A DNA stretch of 64,000 nt from Glycomyces niveus (GTDB lineage: Bacteria > Actinomycetota > Actinomycetes > Mycobacteriales > Micromonosporaceae), in assembly GCF_017592475.1 (NCBI RefSeq), contig NZ_JAGFNP010000009.1, positions 1-64,000 of the forward strand. The letters are read 5' to 3'. Of the stretch, positions 1 to 8,264 are shown piece by piece. The notes below the pieces were generated by a model. The model worked only from the letters and a program-made list of their open reading frames with translations. It had not been told where the DNA came from and did no database searches. How positions within the stretch are numbered: position 1 is the first letter of the stretch; every line of letters begins with the position of its first letter. The position numbers were made by a program, and so were the translations under genes.

Positions 1-123
1 ACCGATCTTCATTCCGGTGCGGTGCACCAGGGTGGACAGTGGATCGACGCCGAGGCCCCGATCGAGGTCATCCCGGTCTTCGCACGCGACGGGGCCCTGC
101 CGGAACTCATCGGCACGATCTAG
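1..123 (+). CDS. GH31 alpha-xylosidase/alpha-glucosidase-like enzyme, C-terminal end only
   Basis: Frame 1 is open from the window edge to a TAG at 121-123, giving 40 residues. They contain the stretch GGQWIDAEAPIEVIPVFARD, which resembles the distal beta-sheet domain of GH31 enzymes, where a G-G-x-W turn precedes a P-hydrophobic-F-V/A-R-D/P-G strand. GH31 alpha-xylosidases remove xylose side chains from xyloglucan oligosaccharides. That would suit the GH74 xyloglucanase 4.4 kb downstream, but the catalytic part lies outside the window. Family placement is therefore by C-terminal resemblance only. A strong hairpin follows 20 bases after the stop. Confidence 0.6.
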   Translation, partial: TDLHSGAVHQGGQWIDAEAPIEVIPVFARDGALPELIGTI

Positions 124-142
124 GCGGGACGCATCAATAGAA

Positions 143-164
143 GGGGACGCCGACCGGCGTCCCC
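143..164 (+). terminator. Hairpin terminator after the GH31 gene
   Basis: GGGGACGCC and GGCGTCCCC form a perfect 9-bp stem around a 4-base loop, 20 bases after the GH31 stop. There is no U-tract, as is common in high-GC actinobacteria. It is probably an intrinsic terminator. Confidence 0.7.
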
Positions 165-291
165 TCCCGGGCGGTTGTTCGTAGCGATCGTGAGGCTGTT
201 CGCGCTGGTGGCCAAGGCCGCTCCGATGCTCGCAGTCGCCGAGTCCTCCGCCGCGATCGGCATCGCCTTCGTTGTTCCGATGACTCGAAGA

Positions 292-320
292 GCCGGTCGA
301 TCCTGGAGGGATCGACCGGC
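292..320. terminator. 12-bp perfect hairpin, likely old terminator of the amidase relic
   Basis: GCCGGTCGATCC pairs perfectly with GGATCGACCGGC across a 5-base loop. It lies about 90 bases beyond the stop codon of the leftward amidase remnant, where that gene's terminator would be expected. No other gene nearby explains it. Confidence 0.5.
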
Positions 321-405
321 CTCTCATGCACCTTTGAGGACGTTCGTCGGTAAATAGGCCGCTGGCCGGGCTGTCGCGATGAACGGGCTCTAGGGACCGG
401 ACACA

Positions 406-579
406 CTATTTGAAGAAGTTGTTGATGCCGTGGAAGTGCTCGAGCGCGATGTTCTGCCGGAAATCCTCCCTGCGAAGGAGGTTGGCGTTCACCTCGTTGT
501 CGATGAAGAGGTTCTCGGTGAGGACCGCGGACATGGACGTGTTCTCGATGACGTAGAAGCCCGCCTCCACGAGACCAGT
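406..579 (-). pseudogene. C-terminal relic of an N-acetylmuramoyl-L-alanine amidase (Amidase_3 type)
   Basis: Read leftward, about 57 codons ending at a TAG (406-408) encode EAGFYVIENTSMSAVLTEN followed by LFIDN, a run of Asn/Leu/Arg residues, and IALEHFHGINNFFK. This closely resembles the last strands and helix of zinc-dependent cell-wall amidases: FYVLxNTxMPAVLVE, then FISN, then a C-terminal GI-FF helix. The catalytic Glu would be the E of VLTEN. Upstream of about 579 the frame no longer resembles the family, and the zinc ligands, which would lie further upstream, are missing. It is therefore a decayed or truncated copy rather than a working gene. Family assignment is by motif recognition. 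Confidence 0.6.
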
Positions 580-711
580 TCGGCATCGGGCGGACGCCCC
601 GGTCCGGGCGGTGAGCGCGGGTGCGGATTCCTGCCGGTGTCCCGCCGGTGCACCGCCTTGTCGTCGGGCGCGGGTCGTCGAATACCGGCTCCTGTTACCG
701 AAGAGGAGTCG

Positions 712-1095
712 ATTGGGTTTTCCAGATTCGCCAGACGAGCGCTGGTCGTCGGCGCGGCCATGACCGCCATCGTCATCGGAGCGTCGGGGCAGGCCCAGGC
801 CGCCAACGCCTACCTGATCCTGAGCGACCGGGACGGGCGGCAGCTCGGGACCATGACCCACTACGACGCGGAGACGGACACGTTCAAGGTCTGCGATACG
901 CAGCGGGACGGGCACGCGGTGAGGGGCGTGCTCTACCGGGTCGGAGGAAGCGGCGACCTCCTGCGGATCTCCGACGGCTCGGACGTGGGCTGCAACTCCG
1001 CGAGCTACGACATCCGCAGCGGGGCCACGTACTACATGGACCTCAGCCGGGACGGGAACTTCGACATCTGGCATCGCATCCAGATCACCGAATGA
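712..1095 (+). CDS. Small secreted protein of unknown function
   Basis: The mature part is about 97 residues after a clear Sec signal peptide: basic RFARR, a hydrophobic run, then the cleavage site AQA-ANAYL. It contains two cysteines (VCDTQ, VGCNS) that could form a disulfide, and a high share of Asp and Tyr. I recognise no family. The start is uncertain. The only ATG near the signal peptide (760) would remove its basic N-region. An ATT at 712 sits 3 bases after GAAGAGGAG and would give an ideal signal peptide. An in-frame ATG at 430 would add an unlikely 94-residue extension that runs antisense through the amidase relic. Confidence 0.55.
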   Translation: MGFSRFARRALVVGAAMTAIVIGASGQAQAANAYLILSDRDGRQLGTMTHYDAETDTFKVCDTQRDGHAVRGVLYRVGGSGDLLRISDGSDVGCNSASYDIRSGATYYMDLSRDGNFDIWHRIQITE

Positions 1096-1116
1096 GGTGA
1101 GGCGGGGCGGCAACCG

Positions 1117-1470
1117 TCAGGGGCGGCCTTCGATGCCGCGGCGCCCCTGACGTGCGTCAGACGCGACCAGGTCGGCCTCGCTCCAATGCGCCCAGTCCGC
1201 GTCGGCTTCCGGCCGGCGGCCGCCGAAACCGAGGTGCTCCTCCCCGAGGACCCCCGCGCGGTAGGCGAGGGCGCCGAGGGCCTCGGGGGAGGAGGCCCCG
1301 AGCATGCCGGTCATCTCCCGGATGTCGCGAATGACCGTGCTCCGCGAGAGGTGGAGCTCTTTGGCGATGACCTCCCTCGTCTTCCCCCGCACCAAGTGGA
1401 TGAGGATCTTCCGTTGGCGCGGGGTGACGTGGTCCGCGGAGCGGAGATCCGGGTAGCGGTTGCCGGGCAT
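1117..1470 (-). CDS. LuxR/GerE-like HTH DNA-binding protein
   Basis: 117 residues. Residues 15-75 read as a GerE-type helix-turn-helix: VTPRQRKILIHLVRGKT, then IAKELHLSRSTVIRDIREM. This corresponds to the DNA-binding half of LuxR/NarL regulators, but there is no receiver or sensor domain in front. The ATG at 1470 is chosen because GAGGAG lies 5 bases upstream; an in-frame ATG at 1551 would add 27 residues with no motif. It is probably a stand-alone transcription regulator. Its neighbours (the secreted protein and the LPNTG protein, which diverges from it across about 190 bases) are possible targets, by inference only. Confidence 0.65.
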   Translation of the reverse strand: MPGNRYPDLRSADHVTPRQRKILIHLVRGKTREVIAKELHLSRSTVIRDIREMTGMLGASSPEALGALAYRAGVLGEEHLGFGGRRPEADADWAHWSEADLVASDARQGRRGIEGRP

Positions 1471-1664
1471 CGGAACTCCTCCTGACCGCGGCCCCGTGCG
1501 GGCCGCTGGGGGCAGCATGCCGATCGACGATTGTGACACCGGTTCGTTCACCCAATGTTCAGATTCGGGGCCCGTAACCTGCGGTGACGTCCGCGCGTTT
1601 CCCGTTCATCAGTCGACTCGCCACTGAACGCGGCGAGCGCCTGGACGAGCACCAGGAGGGTCCA

Positions 1665-3257
1665 ATGAGTACACCTCGCAGGCGCGCCGGGCTGCTCCCG
1701 GTGGCCCTGGCCGCGGCCCTCGCGTCGGCGGCCGCCGGCGCCTTCGCCCTTCCCGCCGCCGCGCAGTCGCCGGTGCCCACCGACGTGGTCCTCGATCTCG
1801 ACGGACCGCTCGTCGCCGGCAGCCCGCCGCGCGCCGCCACGCTCGACGTCGCCTTCGACGAGGACCAGACCGGCTCCCTCGTCATGACGCTCGACGTCGA
1901 CGCCTCCGACGGGACCGTCTACTTCGGTCACGGCCAAGGCTGCCAGTCGTACGACCCCTCGCCCCGCATCGAATGCGAGATCCCCGACGCCGCCGCGGTC
2001 AACGAGTTCGGCTTCGCCTTCGGCGCCGCGAGCGGCACCGAACTCGGCGAGTACGACTACACGCTCCGGCTCCTCCTCGACGGATTCGAGGTGTACACCG
2101 AGACCGGGACCGTCGAAGTCGTCGAGGAGCGCTACGACGGCGTCTACCGCGACTACGTCCACGAGTACCTCAGCTTCACCGATGTGGAGCCCGGGACGGT
2201 CGTCGAGGCCGAGCCGCGGATCATGCAAGGCCCCGCGCTCCCCGACGACATCGTCGCCCTGGCCGCGTACGTCGGCGGCTCGTTCGCGCCGGGCAGCGCC
2301 ATCGAGGGGGCTGCCGCCCGGGCCCCGTGGGACAACTGCCAGCCGGACTCGGTCGGTGTCGGCGGCGTGTACATCTGTCTCTTCACCGAGGTCGAGGACC
2401 TGCCGGGCACCGTCTTCGAGTTCTCCGAACCCCTCCAGTACGCGGTCACCGAGGACGCGCCCGGCCCGCTCCGCGTCTGCGGATGCAGCTTCGGGCTCTC
2501 GGCGATGAACCAGGAGGTCCTCGAGCGCGATTTCGGCGGCCCGTGGTGGGACCCCGGCTCGTCGAACCTGCTCTCCCTCGTCACCGCCGCGGACCAGAGC
2601 GCCCCCGAGCCCGCCGACGACCCGTCCCGCGGCCTCGTCGACATCGTCACCGCCGAGGGCACTTACGACCTCGAGGTCGAAGGCGCCGACCTCGCGGGCG
2701 GCCAAGACCAGATGACCATCCCGGTCGAGAACCTCGGCCCCGCCTCCGCGCTCAATCGCGCCCTCAGCGAGACCGAGCCGGGATACCAGCTCCGCGGGCA
2801 GCTCCCGGAGGGCGCCGAGTTCGTCTCCGTCGACAACGAGGGCGACGGCCACTGGTACTGCGAGAGCGGCGACCTGTCCGACCTCTTCGAGGCCGTCGGG
2901 GACGAGACCGAGCTCGACCGGTTCGACTTCGTCTGCCACTTCTGGAGCCTCCCGCCGGGGGAGCAACACGAGTTCGAGTTCACCGTTGACGTCACCGACG
3001 CGACCGGCGAGGCCGGACGGGTCGAGGTGGCCGCCCTCTGGCGCGGCGTCGACGGCATGAACCTCGACGGCGACCTGTCGAACAACTCGGCGGCGCTGAC
3101 CGTCGACGACAGCTCGCTGCCGAACACAGGCAGGTCGACGATCCTGCTTGCCGCGGTTGCCGCTGGCGCGGTGGTCCTCGGCGTCGTCCTGTACCTCGTG
3201 ACGCGCCGTCGCAAGGAGCCCACCGATCCCGGCCAGCAGATGCGCCGCTCGAGCTAA
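1665..3257 (+). CDS. LPNTG cell-wall-anchored surface protein
   Basis: 530 residues. The N-terminus is a Sec signal peptide (RRR, hydrophobic Ala/Leu run, cleavage near AAAQS). The C-terminus has LPNTG at about 485-489, a roughly 24-residue hydrophobic helix and an RRRK tail, which is the classic sortase class E/C sorting signal. The long extracellular part is acidic and rich in beta strands. The last 150 residues before the sorting signal resemble the DUF11/CARDB-type Ig-like repeats of surface proteins (VENLGPAS, LPEGAEFVS, FEFTVDV). The start at 1665 follows GGAGGG by 4 bases; an upstream in-frame ATG at 1584 would bury the signal peptide. No sortase gene is in the window. Ligand unknown. 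Confidence 0.75.
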   Translation: MSTPRRRAGLLPVALAAALASAAAGAFALPAAAQSPVPTDVVLDLDGPLVAGSPPRAATLDVAFDEDQTGSLVMTLDVDASDGTVYFGHGQGCQSYDPSPRIECEIPDAAAVNEFGFAFGAASGTELGEYDYTLRLLLDGFEVYTETGTVEVVEERYDGVYRDYVHEYLSFTDVEPGTVVEAEPRIMQGPALPDDIVALAAYVGGSFAPGSAIEGAAARAPWDNCQPDSVGVGGVYICLFTEVEDLPGTVFEFSEPLQYAVTEDAPGPLRVCGCSFGLSAMNQEVLERDFGGPWWDPGSSNLLSLVTAADQSAPEPADDPSRGLVDIVTAEGTYDLEVEGADLAGGQDQMTIPVENLGPASALNRALSETEPGYQLRGQLPEGAEFVSVDNEGDGHWYCESGDLSDLFEAVGDETELDRFDFVCHFWSLPPGEQHEFEFTVDVTDATGEAGRVEVAALWRGVDGMNLDGDLSNNSAALTVDDSSLPNTGRSTILLAAVAAGAVVLGVVLYLVTRRRKEPTDPGQQMRRSS

Positions 3258-3437
3258 TCGGGCGGCGGTCACCGCTAGTAAGGTGACGCCTCGGGCGGTT
3301 GGCCGGCGTTGGTGACGGATGATGGTCCCGGCGAGGCCCACGCGTGTGTTGGCTTCGGCAGTCCGAAGGTCGGTGCTGAGGGCAACGTCGTCGGCGCAGG
3401 GGCGGCGCAAACGAGACTGCACCCCGAGGACCTCACC

Positions 3438-3809
3438 GTGGAGAAACGGCGGCAATGGCTGACCGTCGGCGAGGACACCGCGCTCGCCCCGAAGGAACGG
3501 CTGATCCGCATCCTGTTGCGCAGCATCGGTTTCGGCGCGGCCGCACCTGGACCCGGGGGCGATCCCGAGGGCACGGTCAAAGCGGTCGCCCGGGCATATG
3601 CGGTGAACGACCGGGGCACCATGCATGGCGTCACAGTGGACGGCCTCGACGCAGGAGCGGTCCGGCAGTTCCTGCGGCGGCTGTGGGAGCTGGGCGACGC
3701 ATCGGAGGAGGCATGCACCGCGGCGGCCCGCGACCGGGGCTTCCGGAGCTTCGACGGCGCGGTCGACTTGCGCCAGCCGCGGCTTGGTGACCAGCCTCGT
3801 AACCGGTAA
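3438..3809 (+). CDS. Hypothetical protein
   Basis: 123 residues from a GTG preceded by GAGGA 7 bases upstream. The frame is also open from TTG/GTG codons at 3309-3312, so the protein could be about 165 residues. Codon use is typical of the window. It is probably soluble, with alpha-helical character (ALAPKERLIRILLRSIGFG near the start, a helical stretch VRQFLRRLWELGDASEEA later), no signal peptide and no membrane segment. I recognise no family. A long frame exists on the opposite strand, but its composition looks like an antisense shadow. Confidence 0.4.
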   Translation: MEKRRQWLTVGEDTALAPKERLIRILLRSIGFGAAAPGPGGDPEGTVKAVARAYAVNDRGTMHGVTVDGLDAGAVRQFLRRLWELGDASEEACTAAARDRGFRSFDGAVDLRQPRLGDQPRNR

Positions 3810-3850
3810 CGCCCAGTGCCGCAACTGAGCATCACCCTCCGGAGCGGGCC

Positions 3851-4159
3851 TTAGAGGTCGAGCGACCATCCTTCAGGGTCGCTCGCGCGAAGCTGGACGA
3901 CCTCGTCGCCTGCCTTTACCGGGGCGCCGATGACAAGCTCTTCCGGGCCGATCTCGATCTCCGTGTTCTCGTGGAGGAGCGTCAAGGTCATCCCACCGTC
4001 GTTGATGGTGCTCGCCTGCTCTTGCGTCAGGGGCTCGGTGTGGAATTCGGCGCCCTGGTAGTTCGGGGTGCCGAGGCCGAATTGCACTCGCCCGTCGACG
4101 GGGTGTTCGCCGTCGAGGTGCAGTGTGCCGGCGTCAAGGTGTGCGTAGTCGCTGAGCAT
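3851..4159 (-). CDS. Hypothetical small beta-rich protein
   Basis: 102 residues from the ATG at 4159: a soluble, acidic protein of short predicted strands (AGTLHLDGEH, RVQFGLGTPN, MTLTLLHENTEIEIGPEEL, EVVQLRA) ending GWSLDL. There is no signal peptide, membrane segment or recognised domain. The ribosome-binding site is weak. A longer in-frame start at 4339 would add 60 residues of low-complexity sequence and is less likely. It is convergent with the preceding hypothetical gene, with 41 bases between stops. Confidence 0.5.
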   Translation of the reverse strand: MLSDYAHLDAGTLHLDGEHPVDGRVQFGLGTPNYQGAEFHTEPLTQEQASTINDGGMTLTLLHENTEIEIGPEELVIGAPVKAGDEVVQLRASDPEGWSLDL

Positions 4160-4514
4160 GATGCCGATCGTATGGTGCGGTGAGCGGCGGCGAAGCGAAA
4201 TGGCGGTTCGGCAATCGTCTCTCGGTGAGTCTTCGTTCGCTGGACCACACGCCTCACGCGGCGGGGATCCAGGGTCACGCTGCGTCGTGTTCGTGACACT
4301 GCGCGAAGGGGAGAGCGGTTGCCGCAAAGGAAGACTCACTATGTATTGACATGTAACAAAGTCGGGGGTCAGTATGTAGTCTTCTGGCCGTTCAGGAGAT
4401 CCCTGTCAACGGAAACGATGTGTGTTCTCCTCGGAACGAGGGGGGGACCTGACAGGTTTTGTCCCGCAACTATGTTGCGAAGCAAAACTAAGTTTCGAAC
4501 ACATAGGAGCGTAA
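4160..4514 (+). promoter_or_regulatory. Promoter region of the GH74 gene
   Basis: This 355-base stretch has no convincing gene. It holds a TTGACA hexamer at 4346-4351 in an AT-richer patch (about 4338-4380), but a good -10 at the usual spacing is not obvious. Between 4475 and 4499 there is an imperfect inverted repeat, TTGCGAA and TTTCGAA, just before the GH74 start. Its right half, GTTTCGAA, is identical to the half-site of the perfect palindrome in front of the GH39 gene (11887-11903), which suggests a shared repressor. Confidence 0.45.
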
Positions 4515-6866
4515 GTGCGACGACGCACCCTCGCAGCATCACTCGGTGCGGCCGCAGCAGCGGCCGCCGCCTTCCCCGTCTACAACTCCCTGGCGGCAGA
4601 CCAGCCACGCCAGCAGCAGGCCTACACCTGGCGCAATGTCGTCGTCAACGGCGGTGGATTCGTACCCGGCATCGTATTCAACGACACTGAAGCGGGACTG
4701 ATCTACGCCCGCACCGACATCGGCGGCCTCTACCGCTGGCAGGAGGACTCCCAGACCTGGAAGCCGCTCACCGACTGGATCGGAGCGGACCACTACGGCT
4801 ACACCGGGATCGCCTCGGTCGCAACCGACCCCGTCGAGCCCAACCGCGTCTACGCCGCGGTCGGGACCTACACCAACGACTGGGATCCCAACAACGGCGC
4901 GATCCTCTACTCCGACGATTACGGCGACACCTGGGGCGTGGCCGAGCTGCCGTTCAAGCTCGGCGGCAACATGCCCGGCCGCGGCATGGGCGAACGCCTC
5001 GCCGTCGACCCCACCGACAACAAGACCCTGTACCTCGGTGCGCCCAACGGCAACGGCCTCCAGCGGTCCACCGACTACGGCCGGACCTGGAGCAAGGTCG
5101 AGTCCTTCCCCAACCCGGGGAACTTCGTGGTCACCCCCGGCGACCCGTACAACGGCGACAACCAGGGCGTCCTGTGGGCCGAGTTCGACCCCACCGGCGG
5201 GAAGATCTTCGTCGGCGTCGCCGACCCCGACGACCCGCTCTACGTCTCCGCCGACGGCGGCTCCACTTGGCAGCCGGTCGCCGGTGCGGCCGAAGCGATC
5301 GGCCGAGCGGGCGAGAACCGCACCATCCCCAAGCAGGCCGCCGCCGACCACGCGAGCGGCCACCTGTTCATCGCCACCGGCAACGACCCGGGGCCGTTCA
5401 CCTCGGCACCGTCCTCGGGTCGCGGCGGCGAAGTCCAGCGGCTCGACATCGGCACCGGCGAATGGACCGACGTCACGCCCAACTACAACCCGGCCGACCG
5501 GACACCCGCCTTCGGCGGCATCACCGTCGACCGGCAGCGGCCCGGCACGATCATGGTCGCCACGCTCAACAACTGGCAGCCCGACGAGATCCTGTACCGC
5601 TCCACCGACTCCGGACAGACCTGGGGGACGAGCTGGGACAAGGTCGCCAAGCCCGACGGCTCGCAAGGCCGCACCGACCGCTTCGACCTCGACCACAGCG
5701 CCAGCCCGTGGCTGACCTTCGGCAACGCCGGCGACGGCTGGAACCTCGAAGTCAAGCACGGCTGGATGATCGAGGCGCTCGCGATCGACCCGCACGACTC
5801 CGACCGGATCATGTGGGGCACCGGCGCGACCATCTGGGGCACTGAAAGCCTGACGCAGTGGGACGCCCAAGGCGACCTGGTGGGCGAAGACGGCGGTGCG
5901 CTGCCGATCGAGCGGTTCACCGTGGCCGTCCGCGCCCAAGGACTCGAAGAATGCTCGTTCCAAGACGTCGCGGCGCTCGGCGGCACGCTGCTCAGCGCCG
6001 TCGGGGACCTCGGCGGGTTCGTCCACACGGACCTCACCAAGGCGGTCATGATGATCCGCAAGCCCAACTGGACCACCGGCACCAGTGTGGACTTCGCGGA
6101 ACTGAACCCCGACGTTCTCGTCGGCACCGGCAACGTGACCAGCGAGCACGGCCACGTCGCCGTCTCGACCGACCGGGGCGCCACCTGGCAGCCCACCGCC
6201 AGAGTCTCCGGAGTCCCGGGCGACGGTCACGGCGGCATCGTCGCGGTGACCGCCGACGGCTCGGCGATCCTGTGGACCCCCGGCGACAGCGAGGTCACCC
6301 CGGTCCGCTCGACCGACCTCGGCCAGACCTGGACCGCCATCGCGGGCCTGCCGGCCGGCGCGAAGATCCGCGCCGACCGCGCCAACGCCGGCACGGTCTA
6401 CGCCTACGCCGCAGGGGCCTTCTACCGCAGCACCGACGGCGGCGCGAGCTTCAGCGGCACCGGCGCGAGCGGACTCCCGGGAGGCAACGGCGTGGACTTC
6501 CGCGCCGTCTTCGGACGCGAAGGCCACCTCTGGCTCGCGGGCGGCGACGGCGCGGGCGGCATGTGGCGCTCCCAGGACGGCGGCTCGACCTGGACCAAGG
6601 TCGCGGGCGTCGACCAGGCCCAAGTCGTGGGCTTCGGCAAAGCAGCGGACGGCCAGGACTACCCGGCGCTGTACGCGTCCGCGATGATCGGCGGCACGCA
6701 GGGCATCTACCGTTCCGACGACGCCGGCGGCACCTGGACCCGCATCAACGACGACGCCCACCAGTGGGCCTTCACCAACACGCGGGTGACCGGCGACCCC
6801 GAGGTCTACGGCCGCGTCTACATCGCCACCAACGGCCGCGGACTCATCTACGGCGACATCGGCTGA
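4515..6866 (+). CDS. Secreted GH74 xyloglucanase
   Basis: 783 residues: an endo-acting enzyme predicted to cut the beta-1,4-glucan backbone of xyloglucan outside the cell. The N-terminus is Tat/Sec-like (MRRRTLAAS, Ala-rich core). The rest is the double seven-bladed propeller of GH74, with repeated S-T-D-x-G-x-T-W blade motifs (STDYGRTWSKV, SADGGSTWQPV, STDRGATWQPT, SQDGGSTWTKV, SDDAGGTWTRI). Family catalytic aspartates are matched by D68 in YARTDIGGLYRW and D498 in AVGDLGGFVH. No carbohydrate-binding module follows the catalytic part. The GTG at 4515 has AGGAG upstream. A strong terminator follows the stop, so the gene is monocistronic. It fits with the GH31 fragment at the left edge as a xyloglucan pair. 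Confidence 0.93.
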   Translation: MRRRTLAASLGAAAAAAAAFPVYNSLAADQPRQQQAYTWRNVVVNGGGFVPGIVFNDTEAGLIYARTDIGGLYRWQEDSQTWKPLTDWIGADHYGYTGIASVATDPVEPNRVYAAVGTYTNDWDPNNGAILYSDDYGDTWGVAELPFKLGGNMPGRGMGERLAVDPTDNKTLYLGAPNGNGLQRSTDYGRTWSKVESFPNPGNFVVTPGDPYNGDNQGVLWAEFDPTGGKIFVGVADPDDPLYVSADGGSTWQPVAGAAEAIGRAGENRTIPKQAAADHASGHLFIATGNDPGPFTSAPSSGRGGEVQRLDIGTGEWTDVTPNYNPADRTPAFGGITVDRQRPGTIMVATLNNWQPDEILYRSTDSGQTWGTSWDKVAKPDGSQGRTDRFDLDHSASPWLTFGNAGDGWNLEVKHGWMIEALAIDPHDSDRIMWGTGATIWGTESLTQWDAQGDLVGEDGGALPIERFTVAVRAQGLEECSFQDVAALGGTLLSAVGDLGGFVHTDLTKAVMMIRKPNWTTGTSVDFAELNPDVLVGTGNVTSEHGHVAVSTDRGATWQPTARVSGVPGDGHGGIVAVTADGSAILWTPGDSEVTPVRSTDLGQTWTAIAGLPAGAKIRADRANAGTVYAYAAGAFYRSTDGGASFSGTGASGLPGGNGVDFRAVFGREGHLWLAGGDGAGGMWRSQDGGSTWTKVAGVDQAQVVGFGKAADGQDYPALYASAMIGGTQGIYRSDDAGGTWTRINDDAHQWAFTNTRVTGDPEVYGRVYIATNGRGLIYGDIG

Positions 6867-6872
6867 CGAGGT

Positions 6873-6901
6873 ACGCCGCCCCGCATTGAGCGGGGCGGCG
6901 T
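6873..6901 (+). terminator. Terminator of the GH74 gene
   Basis: ACGCCGCCCCG and CGGGGCGGCGT form a perfect 11-bp stem with a 7-base loop, starting 7 bases after the GH74 stop. Confidence 0.85.
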
Positions 6902-7182
6902 CCCGAAGCCCCTCATGGCTCCGACCCCATGCCGCGTGTCTATTCGCCCAAATACCAGCCACCCAGGCTTCTCCTGGCTGCACAAGGGACGACTAGGTGC
7001 GGATAACCAGCGACTCCTAGGTCCCAAGTGAATCGCCGCCTCTGGCAACGTTCGTCGGCGTTGTCCAGCGCCAGTGGGATCTCAGAGTTGGTCCATGCGT
7101 TGACCGCTCCCTCCCTCGCACGTGTTGTAACAAGAAGTGTTACGATCGGCGGACTTCGGATGGCGCATAGCAGGAGGCGCAG
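6902..7182 (+). promoter_or_regulatory. Intergenic region and operator upstream of the Rrf2 regulator
   Basis: No gene is visible. The one clear element is a perfect inverted repeat GTAACA-AGAAG-TGTTAC at 7127-7143, about 40 bases before the Rrf2 start. It is likely the autoregulatory operator overlapping the promoter. The rest shows nothing I can support. Confidence 0.55.
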
Positions 7183-7623
7183 ATGGCGGCCAACAGCCGA
7201 TTGACGACCGCTGTCCACGCGCTCGCTTGGATGGCGTTGGCGAGTCGCCGAGGACGCGAGGTCATGACCTCTGAGGAGATCGCCGCGAGCCTTGCCACCA
7301 ATCCGGTCATCGTGCGCCGCAGCCTCGGCGAGCTCCGGGCTGCCGGACTCGTCGTGTCGCGGCGCGGCGCCGGCGCGGGCTGGAGTCTGACCCGGGAGCC
7401 CGCAGCGATCACCGTGCTCGAGGTCCACGAAGCCCTCGGCGCTGAACCGCTGTTCGCGCTGCACCCCGGTACGCCCAACCTCGAATGCCCTGTCGGCCAG
7501 GGCATCAGACCGGTGCTCACCGAGGTGTACGCCGCCGCCGATGCTGCGGTCCGGCGGGAACTGGCCGGGCACACCATTGCCGACGTCCTCGCCCAGACCC
7601 TCGCTTCCCAGGAGACGCCATGA
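7183..7623 (+). CDS. Rrf2-family transcription regulator
   Basis: 146 residues with the Rrf2 winged helix at the N-terminus: AVHALAWMALAS, MTSEEIAASLATNPVIVRR, LGELRAAGLVVSRRGAGAGW. The C-terminal half has a single Cys (LECPVGQGI), not the three-Cys cluster of iron-sulfur members such as IscR/NsrR. It therefore resembles the YwnA/CymR-like branch that senses by other means. Its ATG overlaps nothing upstream, and an AGGAGGCGCAG ribosome-binding site lies just before it. The stop overlaps the start of the NIPSNAP gene (ATGA), so the two are translationally coupled and the regulator most likely controls that gene. The palindrome at 7127-7143 is the likely operator. Confidence 0.85.
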   Translation: MAANSRLTTAVHALAWMALASRRGREVMTSEEIAASLATNPVIVRRSLGELRAAGLVVSRRGAGAGWSLTREPAAITVLEVHEALGAEPLFALHPGTPNLECPVGQGIRPVLTEVYAAADAAVRRELAGHTIADVLAQTLASQETP

Positions 7624-8264
7624 CCGCCCCCGACGCCACGGTGTTCGAACTGCGCCAGTACACCCTCCGCCCGGGACGGCGCGATGATCTGATCGCGCTG
7701 TTCGACCGCGAGTTCGTCGAGTCCCAGGAGGCGACCGGCATGTGGATCGTCGGCCAGTTCCGCGACCTCGACCGCCCCGACCGCTTCGTCTGGGTCCGCG
7801 GCTTCCGCGACATGGCCTCCCGCGCCGACGCGCTCACCGCCTTCTACAGCGGACCGGTGTGGAAGGAGCACGGCGGCGCGGCCAACGCGACCATGATCGA
7901 CTCCGGCAACGTGCTCCTGCTCCGCCCGGCCGGACTGGGGCCGGGGTTTCCGCGCGCGCAGCAAGCCCGTCCGGGCCTGCGGGACCGCCCGACTCCCACG
8001 CGCCTCACCGCGGCCGTCCACCGTGTCGACCCCGACTCGGCGGGAGCGACCGCCGTGCAGGTTCGCGCGGCCCTCGGCGATCGGTTGGTCGCCTGTCTGG
8101 TGACCGAACCCGCCGAGAACACGTTCCCTGCACTGCCGGTCCGCACCGGAGAGCACGTGCTCGCCTGGTTCGCCGCGGGCGAGATCGATGCTCCTGAGCG
8201 CATCGCTCCCGAGTTGACGCAGACGCTGCGTCTCGAATCCACCGCACGCTCGCAGCTGCGCTGA
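7620..8264 (+). CDS. NIPSNAP-family protein
   Basis: 214 residues. Residues 8-100 form a dimeric alpha/beta-barrel NIPSNAP domain: VFELRQYTLRPGRRDDLIAL, RFVWVRGFRDMASRADALTA, FYSGPVWKEHG. The remaining hundred residues look like a second, diverged ferredoxin-like repeat. NIPSNAP proteins are small cytoplasmic proteins of poorly defined, possibly oxidative or catabolic function, so no reaction is claimed. The ATG at 7620 overlaps the Rrf2 stop by 4 bases and has AGGAG upstream, giving a two-gene operon. An inverted repeat terminator (8421-8449) closes the unit. Confidence 0.8.
   Translation: MTAPDATVFELRQYTLRPGRRDDLIALFDREFVESQEATGMWIVGQFRDLDRPDRFVWVRGFRDMASRADALTAFYSGPVWKEHGGAANATMIDSGNVLLLRPAGLGPGFPRAQQARPGLRDRPTPTRLTAAVHRVDPDSAGATAVQVRAALGDRLVACLVTEPAENTFPALPVRTGEHVLAWFAAGEIDAPERIAPELTQTLRLESTARSQLR

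Noticed and set aside
131..263. Leftward frame with Ala/Ser-rich sequence ending near 122
   Set aside because: It crosses the GH31 terminator and has no ribosome-binding site; likely chance.
175..357. Rightward 60-codon frame near the left edge
   Set aside because: It runs through the 12-bp hairpin at 292-320, has no ribosome-binding site and no protein-like pattern beyond a short hydrophobic start.
3275..3835. Leftward 186-codon frame
   Set aside because: Ser/Pro/Arg-rich shadow of the plus-strand hypothetical gene.
1548..3869. Leftward 773-codon open frame opposite the LPNTG gene
   Set aside because: It is a GC-bias shadow: the composition is Val/Gly/Arg/Asp-rich without domains, while the plus-strand frame has a signal peptide and sorting signal.
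4539..6983. Leftward 814-codon frame opposite GH74
   Set aside because: Antisense shadow of a clear GH74 gene; low-complexity, no family resemblance.
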